From: Jannaschia formosa
Lineage (GTDB): Bacteria; Pseudomonadota; Alphaproteobacteria; Rhodobacterales; Rhodobacteraceae
Assembly: GCF_003340555.1 (NCBI RefSeq)
Contig: NZ_QPLJ01000001.1
Location: 1 to 64,000 of the forward strand
Direction of reading: 5' to 3'
DNA: 64,000 nucleotides
The notes below the pieces were generated by a model. The model did not search any database. It was not told the origin of the DNA and worked only from the letters and a program-made list of their open reading frames with translations. Of this stretch, positions 17,278-24,643 are shown one piece after another (positions within the stretch are counted from its first letter, which is position 1; each line of letters starts with the position of its first letter). Both the position numbers and the translations under genes were made by a program.

Positions 17278-18020
17278 GCGTCCCCCTCCGCGACGTCGGC
17301 GGCGAGCGCGTAGCCGCCGCCCCATTCGGTCACCAGAAGGCGCGGCTGCGCAGGGTCGTCCTCCAGCTTGCGACGCAGGCGGGCGACGGCATTGTCGACA
17401 GCGCGGTCGTAGGGTTTGGCCCCGCGCCCCTGCGTGACGTCCAGCAGCCGCGCGCGCGACAGGACCTCGCGCGGGTGGTCGAGGAAGACCGCCATCAGCC
17501 GCGCCTCGCGCGAGGTCAGGACGGCCCGCCGGCCGTCGTCGTGGATCGCCTCGCGCGTCGCCGGGTCGAAGGTCCAGCCCGCGACCCTCCGCCGCCCCGC
17601 GGGCAGGGCGGGCGCGGCGGGGGGCGCGCGGCGCAGGACGGTGCGGATGCGGGCCAGCAGCTCGCGCGGCGAAAAGGGCTTCACCACGTAGTCGTCGGCG
17701 CCGAGCTCCAGACCGAGGATGCGGTCCGCCTCCTCGGCCATGGCGGTCAGCAGGATGACCGGCGGGCCGCCCCGGCCGGCCAGCCAGCGGGTCAGCGAGA
17801 GCCCGTCCTCGCCCGGCATCATGATGTCCACCAGCGCGAGGTGGATCGCGCCGGTCTCGACCGCGGCGCGGGCCTGCGCCGCGTCGGCCGCCGCCGTTAC
17901 CCGCATCCCGTGGCCGCGCAGGTAGCGCGCCAGCGGGTCGCGGATGTCGCGGGCGTCGTCGACCAGCAGCAGGTGGGGGCCGGTCTCGGGTGGGGCCTTG
18001 TCGGCAGCGCTCGGGGTCAT
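17274..18020 (-). CDS. OmpR-family response regulator
   Basis: 248 residues. The receiver domain (about 16-130) has the acidic pair Asp21/Asp22, phospho-acceptor Asp65 (LVDIMMPG), the switch Thr in LLTAM and the Lys in VVKPFSP. The winged-helix DNA-binding domain (about 150-240) has LTSREARLMAVFL, VDNAVARLRRKLE and the wing VTEWGGGYAL. The partner kinase overlaps its 3' end. It faces the EF-hand gene across a 219-bp gap that carries repeated TGTCGC/GCGACA motifs, possible binding sites. Confidence 0.92.
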   Translation of the reverse strand: MTPSAADKAPPETGPHLLLVDDARDIRDPLARYLRGHGMRVTAAADAAQARAAVETGAIHLALVDIMMPGEDGLSLTRWLAGRGGPPVILLTAMAEEADRILGLELGADDYVVKPFSPRELLARIRTVLRRAPPAAPALPAGRRRVAGWTFDPATREAIHDDGRRAVLTSREARLMAVFLDHPREVLSRARLLDVTQGRGAKPYDRAVDNAVARLRRKLEDDPAQPRLLVTEWGGGYALAADVAEGDA

Positions 18021-18089
18021 GGCGGGTCCTCGTCTCGCCCCTCCTTACGCGCTGGAACGCGGGGCGCGAAGCCGCCGGGGGCACGGGTT

Positions 18090-18160
18090 TGTCGCAGGAT
18101 GTGTCAGCCCGCACCTGCGGGGACGGATGGCGACAAGGGCGCGCTCGCCCGAACTGTCGC
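18090..18160. promoter_or_regulatory. repeated TGTCGC/GCGACA motifs in divergent promoter
   Basis: Between the divergent regulator and EF-hand genes, TGTCGC occurs at 18090-18095 with the related TGTCAG at 18102-18107, then GCGACA at 18130-18135 and TGTCGC at 18155-18160. The last two form an inverted repeat. The first two are tandem half-sites 12 bp apart. They could be sites for the adjacent OmpR-family regulator; no direct evidence. Confidence 0.35.
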
Positions 18161-18239
18161 GTCGTGGCACCCCGGTTCCAGGGTCCGACCGGTCCGGCAG
18201 GGACGCCGACCGGAGACCATGACAGCACCGGAGACAGCC

Positions 18240-18773
18240 ATGAACACGCTTACCAGATCCCTCGTCCTGACCGCCCTGCTCGCCGGAGGCGGCGCGATGC
18301 TGGCCCATGCCCAGGGCGCGCCCGACCCGGTCCCGGGCGCCGAGGCCGCCCAGTCCGCGCGCCCGATGCCGGCGCATTTCCGCGGCGAACGCGGCGAGCA
18401 TGGCGGCCATCACCGCCGGGGCGGCGGCTTCGGGCAGTTCGGGCCGATGGACGGCATGCAACTCTTCGAGGAGATCGACGCCGATGGCGACGGCGCCGTG
18501 ACGCAGGCCGAGATCGACGCCTTCCTCGACACGCAGCTGGAGGGCGCCGACGGCGATGGCGACGGGGCGCTGACGCTGGAGGAATTCGCGCCGATCTTCT
18601 TCGAGCGGATGCGCCCGCGCATGGTCGACGCGTTCCAGCGGCTGGACGAGGACGGCTCGGGCACGATCACCGGCGAGGAGATCGACGACCGCTTCGGCCG
18701 CATGGTCGAGCGGATGGACCGGGACGGCGACGACGCGCTGTCGCCGCAGGACGGCCGCCGCGGCGGGAACTGA
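18240..18773 (+). CDS. exported EF-hand calcium-binding protein
   Basis: 177 residues. A signal peptide (1 to about 25, ending AHAQ) precedes a Gly/His/Arg-rich linker (GGHHRRGGGFGQF) and then four EF-hand loops: DADGDGAVTQAE, DGDGDGALTLEE, DEDGSGTITGEE and the weaker DRDGDDALSPQD. It is probably a periplasmic calcium-binding protein. ATG 18240 is preferred over the in-frame ATG 18219 because GGAG sits 6 nt upstream and the signal peptide starts there. Its divergence from the two-component genes suggests it is their target or co-sensor. The metal operon follows on the same strand after 78 bp. Confidence 0.87.
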   Translation: MNTLTRSLVLTALLAGGGAMLAHAQGAPDPVPGAEAAQSARPMPAHFRGERGEHGGHHRRGGGFGQFGPMDGMQLFEEIDADGDGAVTQAEIDAFLDTQLEGADGDGDGALTLEEFAPIFFERMRPRMVDAFQRLDEDGSGTITGEEIDDRFGRMVERMDRDGDDALSPQDGRRGGN

Positions 18774-18851
18774 TCCGCGCTGCGGCAGACGGCTCCCGCG
18801 TGACGCGATCGTGTGTCGCGCGGGATTGCTGCGCGCGGCGGGCGCTCTAGG

Positions 18852-19478
18852 ATGCCGTCGATGACCTCAGACAGCACTCCGGCCCCGCGGCGGCCCGCGC
18901 CCGTCCTTGCCGGGCTCGCCGCCGCCGCCATGCTCGCCGGCGGCGCGGCGCTGTGGCTTTCGCGTCCGGCCGAAGCGCCGGCCCTGCCCGCGCCGGGCCT
19001 CGCCGCGCCCGTCGACGCGGACGGCCTGCGCGGCGAGGGCTACGGCGTCACCGTCGCCATCCTGACCGCCGTCTACGACGCCTTCGCCGAGACCGAGGAG
19101 GGGGCGATCTACGACGGCCTCGCCTCGGTCGCGGCGGGCGATGCGCTGGAGCAGCTCTATCTCGAACGGGCGGGCGCGCTCGCCACCGGGGGGCTGCCGG
19201 ACCAGCAGGTCCACGAGCTGGAACTGACCGGCGGCACCTGGCGCATGGCCGACGGCGCGATGGCCGCCGATATCCGCTGGGCCGTCCTGGGCGAGGTCGG
19301 CCATGCGGAGCACACCCACATGCGCGGCAATGCCTATGCCGCAGAGCTGACCGTCGCGCCCGCCGGCGGCGCCTGGCGGCTGACCGGCTTCCGGCTGACC
19401 GAGGTCGACCGGAGCGAGGCCGGGACGCTGACCACCCTTGCCGAGGACGGGGCGGATCCCGGGGCGCCGCCCGAATGA
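18852..19478 (+). CDS. exported or anchored protein, first gene of the metal operon
   Basis: 208 residues from ATG 18852 (ATG 18861 also possible). An N-terminal hydrophobic stretch (APVLAGLAAAAMLAGGAALWL) is a signal or anchor. The mature part contains GYGVTVAILTAVYDAFAETEE, a His cluster GHAEHTHMRGNAYA and a C-terminal WRLTGFRLTEVDR. I know no characterised function. The His-Ala-Glu-His-Thr-His patch could bind metal. It overlaps the ABC ATPase start by 4 nt (ATGA), so it is translationally coupled to the transporter and presumably works with it in the periplasm. Confidence 0.8.
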   Translation: MPSMTSDSTPAPRRPAPVLAGLAAAAMLAGGAALWLSRPAEAPALPAPGLAAPVDADGLRGEGYGVTVAILTAVYDAFAETEEGAIYDGLASVAAGDALEQLYLERAGALATGGLPDQQVHELELTGGTWRMADGAMAADIRWAVLGEVGHAEHTHMRGNAYAAELTVAPAGGAWRLTGFRLTEVDRSEAGTLTTLAEDGADPGAPPE

Positions 19479-20134
19479 TCTCCATCCGCGAGTTGCGCTT
19501 CGCCTACGGGTCCGGCTTCGCGCTGGACCTGCCCGCGCTCGACGTCGCCGCGCGGGAGAGGGTGGCCGTGGTCGGCCCGTCGGGCGCAGGCAAGACGACG
19601 CTCCTGAACCTCGTCTCGGGTATTGCCGTGCCGGACCGGGGCCGGGTGACGCTGGACGGGACCGAGATCGGCGCCCTGCCCGACCGTGCCCGCCGCCGCC
19701 TGCGCGCCGCCTCGATCGGGTTCGTCTTCCAGGAATTCGCGCTGGTCGACTATCTCAACGCCGAGGAGAACGTGCTCTACCCGTACCGCGTCGGGGCGGG
19801 GCTGCGGCTGGACCGGGCGGCGCGGGACAGGGCCCGCGCGCTGCTCGCCGATTTCGGGCTGGGCGGGAAGACGCGACGCCGCCCCGCCGAACTGAGCCAG
19901 GGCGAGCGGCAGCGCGTCGCCATCGCCCGTGCGCTCGTCACACGGCCCAAGGTCATCCTCGCCGACGAGGCGACCGGCAATCTCGACCCCGCCAACAAGG
20001 CGGCGGCGCTGGACCTGCTCTTTGCGCAGGCCACGGACACGGGGGCGGCGCTGCTCTGCGTGACCCACGATCACGAGCTTCTGCCGCGCTTCGACCGGGT
20101 CATCGACTTCGCCGAGCTGAGGCAGGCGGCATGA
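19475..20134 (+). CDS. ABC transporter ATP-binding protein (LolD/MacB type)
   Basis: 219 residues. Walker A is GPSGAGKTT (34-42), Q-loop VFQEFALVDYL, signature LSQGERQR (normally LSGGQxQR), Walker B VILADEATGNLD and the switch His in CVTHDHE. Length and the LVDYLNAEENV region place it with LolD/MacB/FtsE-like ATPases that power extracytoplasmic work, not classical importers. ATG overlaps the previous stop by 4 nt and its own stop overlaps the permease start by 4 nt. Energises the permease encoded next. Confidence 0.92.
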   Translation: MISIRELRFAYGSGFALDLPALDVAARERVAVVGPSGAGKTTLLNLVSGIAVPDRGRVTLDGTEIGALPDRARRRLRAASIGFVFQEFALVDYLNAEENVLYPYRVGAGLRLDRAARDRARALLADFGLGGKTRRRPAELSQGERQRVAIARALVTRPKVILADEATGNLDPANKAAALDLLFAQATDTGAALLCVTHDHELLPRFDRVIDFAELRQAA

Positions 20135-21288
20135 ACGCGCTCTATCTCGCCGCGGCGAACCTGCGCTTCCACTGGGCGCGCACGCTGGTGCTGGTGGTGG
20201 CGGCCGCGCTGGTGCTGGCGGTGCCGGTCCTGACGCGGGCGCTGCTGGCGCAGGGCGAGGCGGCGCTCGCCGCGCGGGCCGAGGCGACGCCGCTTCTGCT
20301 CGGCACGCGGGGCAGCCGACTCGACCTCGTGATGGCCGGGGCCTATTTCACCGACGACCTGCCAGAGCCCGCGACCTTGGCCGCCTCCGAGGCGGTCTGG
20401 GATTCGGGGCTCGGCATCCCGGTGCCGCTCTACACCGCCTTCACCACGGGCGAGGCCCGGATCGTGGGCACGACGCTCGACTATTTCGACCTGCGCGGGC
20501 TGGAGGCGGCCGAGGGCCGGCCCTTCGCGCTGCTGGGCGAGGCGGTGCTGGGCGCCTCTGCCGCCGCGCGCCTGCGGCTCGGCCCGGGCGACACGGTGCT
20601 GTCGAACCCGGAGAACCTGTTCGATCTCGACGGCGCCTACCCGCTGGAGATGACCGTCGTGGGCGTGCTGGCCCCGACCGGCACGCCCGACGACGAGGCC
20701 GTCTTCACCGACATCAAGACCGCCTGGGTCATCGCGGGCATCGGCCACGGCCATGACGACATCCTGGCCGAGGGCGAGGACGCCGCCGCCGCCGCGGCCC
20801 GCGTCGTGCAATACGCCCGGATCACCGAAGCCAACATCGACAGCTTCCACTTCCACGGCGATCCCGCGACCTATCCCGTCACCGCGGTCATGGTCGTGCC
20901 CCATGACGAGCGCTCGGCCACGATCCTGCGCGGGCGCTACCTCGACGCCGAAGGCCCGGTGCAGGCCGTCGTCCCCGCCGACGTGATCGATGCGCTGGTG
21001 GCGCGCCTGCTGCGGATCGCGGCGCTTGTCGACGCGGTGACGCTGGTCGTGGGCGCGGCCGCGGCGCTGGCGCTGGGGCTCGCGCTGTTCCTCACCTGGC
21101 GGCTGCGCGCGCCCGAGATGCGCACCGCCTTCGCGCTGGGCGCCGGGCGCGGCACGATCGCGCGGCTGGCGCTGGCCGAGATCGGGCTGGTGCTGCTGGC
21201 CGCGGCGCTGCTTGCGGCGCCGCTCGTCATTGCCTTGCAATCCCACGCGCCTACCATCGCCGCACGCCTCATCGCCCTCGGTTCCTGA
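20131..21288 (+). CDS. FtsX/MacB-type ABC permease with His-rich periplasmic loop
   Basis: 385 residues. One N-terminal transmembrane segment (about 18-38) is followed by a large periplasmic domain (about 40-285) and two C-terminal segments (about 290-318 and 345-370). The usual FtsX/MacB/LolC fold has four; I count only three. The periplasmic domain carries HGHDD (206-210) and FHFHGD (239-244), both suited to divalent metal binding. Such permeases couple ATP use to periplasmic substrate handling. Partner of the ATPase overlapping upstream. The His motifs and neighbours argue for a metal role. Confidence 0.85.
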   Translation: MNALYLAAANLRFHWARTLVLVVAAALVLAVPVLTRALLAQGEAALAARAEATPLLLGTRGSRLDLVMAGAYFTDDLPEPATLAASEAVWDSGLGIPVPLYTAFTTGEARIVGTTLDYFDLRGLEAAEGRPFALLGEAVLGASAAARLRLGPGDTVLSNPENLFDLDGAYPLEMTVVGVLAPTGTPDDEAVFTDIKTAWVIAGIGHGHDDILAEGEDAAAAAARVVQYARITEANIDSFHFHGDPATYPVTAVMVVPHDERSATILRGRYLDAEGPVQAVVPADVIDALVARLLRIAALVDAVTLVVGAAAALALGLALFLTWRLRAPEMRTAFALGAGRGTIARLALAEIGLVLLAAALLAAPLVIALQSHAPTIAARLIALGS

Positions 21289-21298
21289 AGGAGAGTCC

Positions 21299-22057
21299 AT
21301 GTCCCGTCTCGTTTTCGCCGCGCTTCTCGCCGCCTCGCCCGCGGCCGCGCATTACGGGATGATCATCCCCTCCGACCCGATGCTCTCGCAGGAGGAAGGG
21401 CGCTCGGTGGACCTGACCGTCTCCTTCTCGCACCCGTTCGAGGAGGACGGCATGGTGCTGGAGCGGCCCGAGGCCTTCACCGTCACCCATGACGGCGAGA
21501 CGTCCGACCTGCTGGGCGACCTGACCGAGGCGACCGTCATGGGCGAGCCGGGCTATACGATGACCCACGATCTGGAGCGCCCCGGCACCCATGTCTTCGC
21601 CATGACCCCCGTCCCCTATTGGGAGCCGGCCGAGGACGCCTTCATCCAGCATTTCACCAAGACCTACGTCTCCGCCTATGGCGACGACGAGGGCTGGGAC
21701 GCGGAGCTGGGCCTTCGCACCGAGATCGTGCCGCTGACCAAGCCCTTCGGCCTCTGGGCCGGCAACGTCTTCCAGGGGGTCGTGCATCTGGAGGGCGAGC
21801 CGGTGCCTTTCGCCGAGGTCGAGGTGGAGTTCTACAACGAGGGCCAGCAGGCCGCCGCCCCGTCCGAGCTGATGATCACCCAGACGATCAAGGCCGACGG
21901 GAACGGCGTCTTCACCTATGCCGCCCCCGCGCCCGGCTGGTGGGGCTTCGCCGCGCTCAACACCGCGCCCGAGACGATGGACAAGGTCGGCGCGGCAAAG
22001 GCGGTGGAACTGGGTGCCGTGATCTGGGTTCGCTTCGAGGAATGGGCGGCGCAATGA
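21299..22057 (+). CDS. DUF4198/NikK-like periplasmic metal-binding protein
   Basis: 252 residues. The signal peptide should be cleaved after the Ala-run (SPAAA/HYGM), leaving His as first mature residue. Family features are HYGMIIPSD, VDLTVSFSHPFE, GMVLERPEAF, and the C-terminal YAAPAPGWWGFAAL with VIWVRFEE. DUF4198 proteins accompany nickel/cobalt uptake systems, where they are called NikK/CbiK-like. GAAGGAGAG upstream of ATG 21299 supports the start. It is overlapped by the next gene by 4 nt. Confidence 0.85.
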   Translation: MSRLVFAALLAASPAAAHYGMIIPSDPMLSQEEGRSVDLTVSFSHPFEEDGMVLERPEAFTVTHDGETSDLLGDLTEATVMGEPGYTMTHDLERPGTHVFAMTPVPYWEPAEDAFIQHFTKTYVSAYGDDEGWDAELGLRTEIVPLTKPFGLWAGNVFQGVVHLEGEPVPFAEVEVEFYNEGQQAAAPSELMITQTIKADGNGVFTYAAPAPGWWGFAALNTAPETMDKVGAAKAVELGAVIWVRFEEWAAQ

Positions 22058-22389
22058 TCCGGATCGCGCTCGCCGCCCTGCTGTCCCTCGCGCTCGCCGC
22101 ACCCGCGCTCGCGCATCGCGTCAACGTCTTCGCGTCGGTCGAGGACGGCGGGACGGTCCTGGTCGAGGCCAGGTTCTCGACCGGCCGCGTCCCCGTGGCG
22201 GGCGAGGTCCGGGTCGAGGACGCCTCCGGCACGCTGCTCGCCACCTACGAGCTGGACGAGGATGGCACGGCGCGCTTCCCGCTCGACCGGGAGGCCGCGG
22301 CCGGGGGCCTGTCGATCACCGTCAGGACGGACGACGACCACGAGGGCTACTGGCTGCTGACCCCCGCCGACCTCGGCGGCGGCTCCTGA
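22054..22389 (+). CDS. NikL-like periplasmic protein (carboxypeptidase-regulatory-like domain)
   Basis: 111 residues. A signal peptide ending APALA precedes a mature N-terminus HRVNVFASVEDGG, again with His first, then an immunoglobulin/transthyretin-like beta domain (VLVEARFSTGRVPVAGEVRVED, LLATYELDEDGTARFPL). HRVNVFA is the hallmark of NikL/CbiL-type accessory proteins of nickel/cobalt uptake. It is short because the C-terminal transmembrane helix of some NikL proteins is absent. ATGA overlap with the gene before, TGATG overlap with the gene after. Confidence 0.8.
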   Translation: MIRIALAALLSLALAAPALAHRVNVFASVEDGGTVLVEARFSTGRVPVAGEVRVEDASGTLLATYELDEDGTARFPLDREAAAGGLSITVRTDDDHEGYWLLTPADLGGGS

Positions 22390-23264
22390 TGCGCACCGCG
22401 CTCGCCGCGCTGGCGCTGCTGGCCGCGCCCGCGATGGCGCAGGACCGGCCCGTGATCGTCGCCGACAGCTATCCGATGGCCTATTTCGCCGGGAGGCTCG
22501 CCGGCAGCGCGGCGGAGGTGCGGCTGGCCGTGCCCGAGGGGCGCGACCCCACCTCCTGGCGGCCGGGACTGGCCGAGATCGTCGAGATCCAGGGCGCCGA
22601 CCTGATCGTGCTGAACGGCTCGGGTCTGTCGGACTGGACCACCCGCGCCGCCCTGCCCCGCGCGCGCACCGTGGAGACCGGGCGCGGTCTGACCGAGGAA
22701 TTGATCGCGACCGAGACCATCACCCACAGCCACGGCGCCGAGGGCAGCCACAGCCACGAGGGCGTCGCGCCCGAGACCTGGCTGGACCTCGACCTCGCCG
22801 CGCGGCAGGCCGAGGCGCTGGCCGCCGCACTGGAGCGCGCCCTGCCCGACGCCGATGTCGAGACCGCGCTGGCCGGCCTGCAGGCGGACCTGGCGGAGAT
22901 CGACGCCGCCGCGGAGGCGCTGGTCGAGGGCGACCCGGTCCCCGCGATCGCGAGCCACCCGCGCTACGCCTATTTCGGCCGCGCCTACGGCTTCGACGTC
23001 ACGCCGCTGAACTGGGAGGCGGGCGCGGCGCCCACGCCCGACCAGCTCGCCGAGCTGGAGGCGCGGGCCGCCGAGACCGGCGCACGCCTGCTGATCTGGG
23101 AGGCCGTGCCGCCCGAGGAAGCCCGCGCCGCCGTGGCCCGGCTGGGGCTCGCCCAGGCCGTGCTGCCGTCGTTGATCGTGCCGCCGGCGGAGGGGGACTT
23201 CGTCTCGGCCCTTGCGGGCGGCATCGACGCGCTGGCCGAAGCGGTCGCGGCGACCGCGAACTGA
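22389..23264 (+). CDS. ZnuA-like metal ABC substrate-binding protein
   Basis: 291 residues. Signal peptide (1 to about 18, AMAQ) then the cluster A-I fold: VIVADSYPMAYFAGRLAG, GRDPTSWRPG, ADLIVLNGSG, a His-rich loop HSHGAEGSHSHEG, AIASHPRYAYFGRAYGF with a metal His, and LLIWEAVPP. These proteins bind Zn or Mn in the periplasm for an ABC importer. Where ZnuA has a metal His in the first lobe the residue here is less clear (GRDPTSW). No ZnuB/ZnuC genes are adjacent. The only ABC pair in the operon is the FtsX-type one. Confidence 0.85.
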   Translation: MRTALAALALLAAPAMAQDRPVIVADSYPMAYFAGRLAGSAAEVRLAVPEGRDPTSWRPGLAEIVEIQGADLIVLNGSGLSDWTTRAALPRARTVETGRGLTEELIATETITHSHGAEGSHSHEGVAPETWLDLDLAARQAEALAAALERALPDADVETALAGLQADLAEIDAAAEALVEGDPVPAIASHPRYAYFGRAYGFDVTPLNWEAGAAPTPDQLAELEARAAETGARLLIWEAVPPEEARAAVARLGLAQAVLPSLIVPPAEGDFVSALAGGIDALAEAVAATAN

Positions 23265-23272
23265 GGCCGCGC

Positions 23273-23818
23273 GTGTCGCTGCTGCACAGCCTGCGATGGC
23301 CGCTCGCCCTGCTGGCCGTGGTCTGGGCGGTGCAGGCGGTGAACCTCGTGACCGGCTATGCGCTCAACTTCCGGTTCGGGCTGCTGCCCCGGTCCGTCTC
23401 GGGGCTCGACGGCATCCTGTTCATGCCCCTGCTCCACGGCTCGCTGGCCCACGCCGCCGCCAACTCGGCGCCCCTCCTCGTGCTGGGCGGTGTTCTCGCC
23501 GCCACCGCGCGGCGGGTCGCGCTGCGGGCGACGGCGGTGATCGTGGGGCTGGGGGGCCTCGGCGTCTGGCTGCTGGGCAATGCGGCGATCCACATTGGCG
23601 CCTCGGGGCTGATCTTCGGATGGCTGGGCTTCCTGCTGGCGCGCGGCGTGGTCGAACGCAGGCCACTCCCCCTCGTCGTCGCGGTCGGGGTCGCGCTGGC
23701 CTATGGCGGGATGCTCTGGGGCGTGCTGCCCGGCCGGGCCGGGATCAGTTGGGAGGCACATCTGTTCGGCGCCCTGGCAGGCGTCGCCGCCGCCGGGTTG
23801 ACCCGCGGCAGCGACTGA
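23273..23818 (+). CDS. rhomboid-family intramembrane serine protease
   Basis: 181 residues from GTG 23273, 8 nt after the substrate-binding protein stop. About six hydrophobic segments. The rhomboid signature is present: MPLLHGSLAHAAANSAPLLVLGG (second helix, H and N for the oxyanion), HIGASGLIFGWLGF with the catalytic Ser in GASG, and WEAHLFGALAG with the catalytic His. It cleaves membrane proteins within or near their transmembrane segments. Close spacing puts it in the metal operon, where it could process an anchored component. The substrate is unknown. Confidence 0.87.
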   Translation: MSLLHSLRWPLALLAVVWAVQAVNLVTGYALNFRFGLLPRSVSGLDGILFMPLLHGSLAHAAANSAPLLVLGGVLAATARRVALRATAVIVGLGGLGVWLLGNAAIHIGASGLIFGWLGFLLARGVVERRPLPLVVAVGVALAYGGMLWGVLPGRAGISWEAHLFGALAGVAAAGLTRGSD

Positions 23819-23822
23819 ACCT

Positions 23823-24053
23823 TCAGGCCACGGCCGTCGACGACGCGACCACGGCCAGAAGCGCGATGCCGGCCGCCTCCAACAGGGGGGATGCCCGCAC
23901 GAGGTCGATCAGGCAGCCGGTCCCGGCCAGCACCGGCCCCGCGGCCAGCACCGGCGGCACGGCGCCTGACCGACAGGCCAGCGCACCCAGAAGCCACAGC
24001 TGCAGAGTGAAGAAGACCTGCAAGGCCCGCGCGACGCGGGCACGCGGGTCCAT
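23823..24053 (-). CDS. small hydrophobic ORF, doubtful gene
   Basis: 76 residues, with two hydrophobic stretches (LQVFFTLQLWLLGALAC and GIALLAVVASSTAVA) that could be membrane helices. No clear ribosome-binding site precedes ATG 24053 and no family is recognised. It is convergent with the rhomboid gene and overlaps the LysR relic region. Hydrophobic frames arise by chance in high-GC DNA, so this may not be real. Confidence 0.35.
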   Translation of the reverse strand: MDPRARVARALQVFFTLQLWLLGALACRSGAVPPVLAAGPVLAGTGCLIDLVRASPLLEAAGIALLAVVASSTAVA

Positions 24054-24059
24054 GCGACG

Positions 24060-24438
24060 ACTGAGCTGCTGGACCGGCTCGACCGGCCCGACGCGCCCGC
24101 GGACTCCGCCGGGCCCGATCGCGCCGAGATCGACGGCTCCGGCGCTCTGCGCGGGATCATGGAAAGCCAGGGCTTCCGGTCGCGGCGATGCGATTTCCCT
24201 GGCGGACCGAGACCTTCACGCTGCCCTGGGAACTGGTGCGCCGGGGCCATGCCATCGGCATCGTCCTCGACCCCATCGGCAACGCCAACCCGCGGGTCGA
24301 GCGGATCCTGCCCGACCTCGCGCCTATCCCCTTCCACGTCTGGCTGGCCGCCCATCGCGATGTCCAGCGCGCCCGCCGCCTGCGCGCAGTCCGGGACGCG
24401 CTGGCGGAAGGGCTTCGGGAAGGTCGGCCTACCGTGAC
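24060..24438 (+). pseudogene. LysR-family regulator relic (effector domain)
   Basis: One frame (about 24060-24190) gives LLDRLDRPDAPADSAG and GIMESQGFRSRRCDF. A second frame continues with RTETFTLPWELVRRGHAIGIVLD, PRVERILPDL and FHVWLAAHRDVQRARRLRAVRDAL. The second part is the C-terminal effector domain of a LysR regulator (the LVRxGxGIGxLP and HRDVxxxxRxRAV signatures). The frame changes near 24190 and the DNA-binding N-terminus is missing. From about 24440 to 24643 I see nothing. Confidence 0.65.
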
Positions 24439-24643
24439 GTCGGCGAGCAACTGCGCTCCGTGTGCGGCGCCTCTCGCCATGCCTTCCCCCGGCGCGCTCC
24501 GCGTCCCGCACCGTGCCGCTTGTGTCCGGCGGGCTTGTGGTGTTTGTCACGCACCTGCCGGGACTGCCGATGCCGCCACGTACGTGGCCCCATCGGTGCC
24601 GCGCCTGTCCATCCCCAAGCGCCCATGGCGCGGAAAGTCCCGC

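Noticed and set aside
17244-18239. Extension of the EF-hand gene upstream through the regulator
   Set aside because: The frame is open by chance across the divergent regulator. A signal peptide and ribosome-binding site place the start at 18240.
22727-22770. His-rich repeat considered as a low-complexity error
   Set aside because: The THSHGAEGSHSHEG stretch is the expected His loop of ZnuA-like proteins, so it is kept as real coding sequence.
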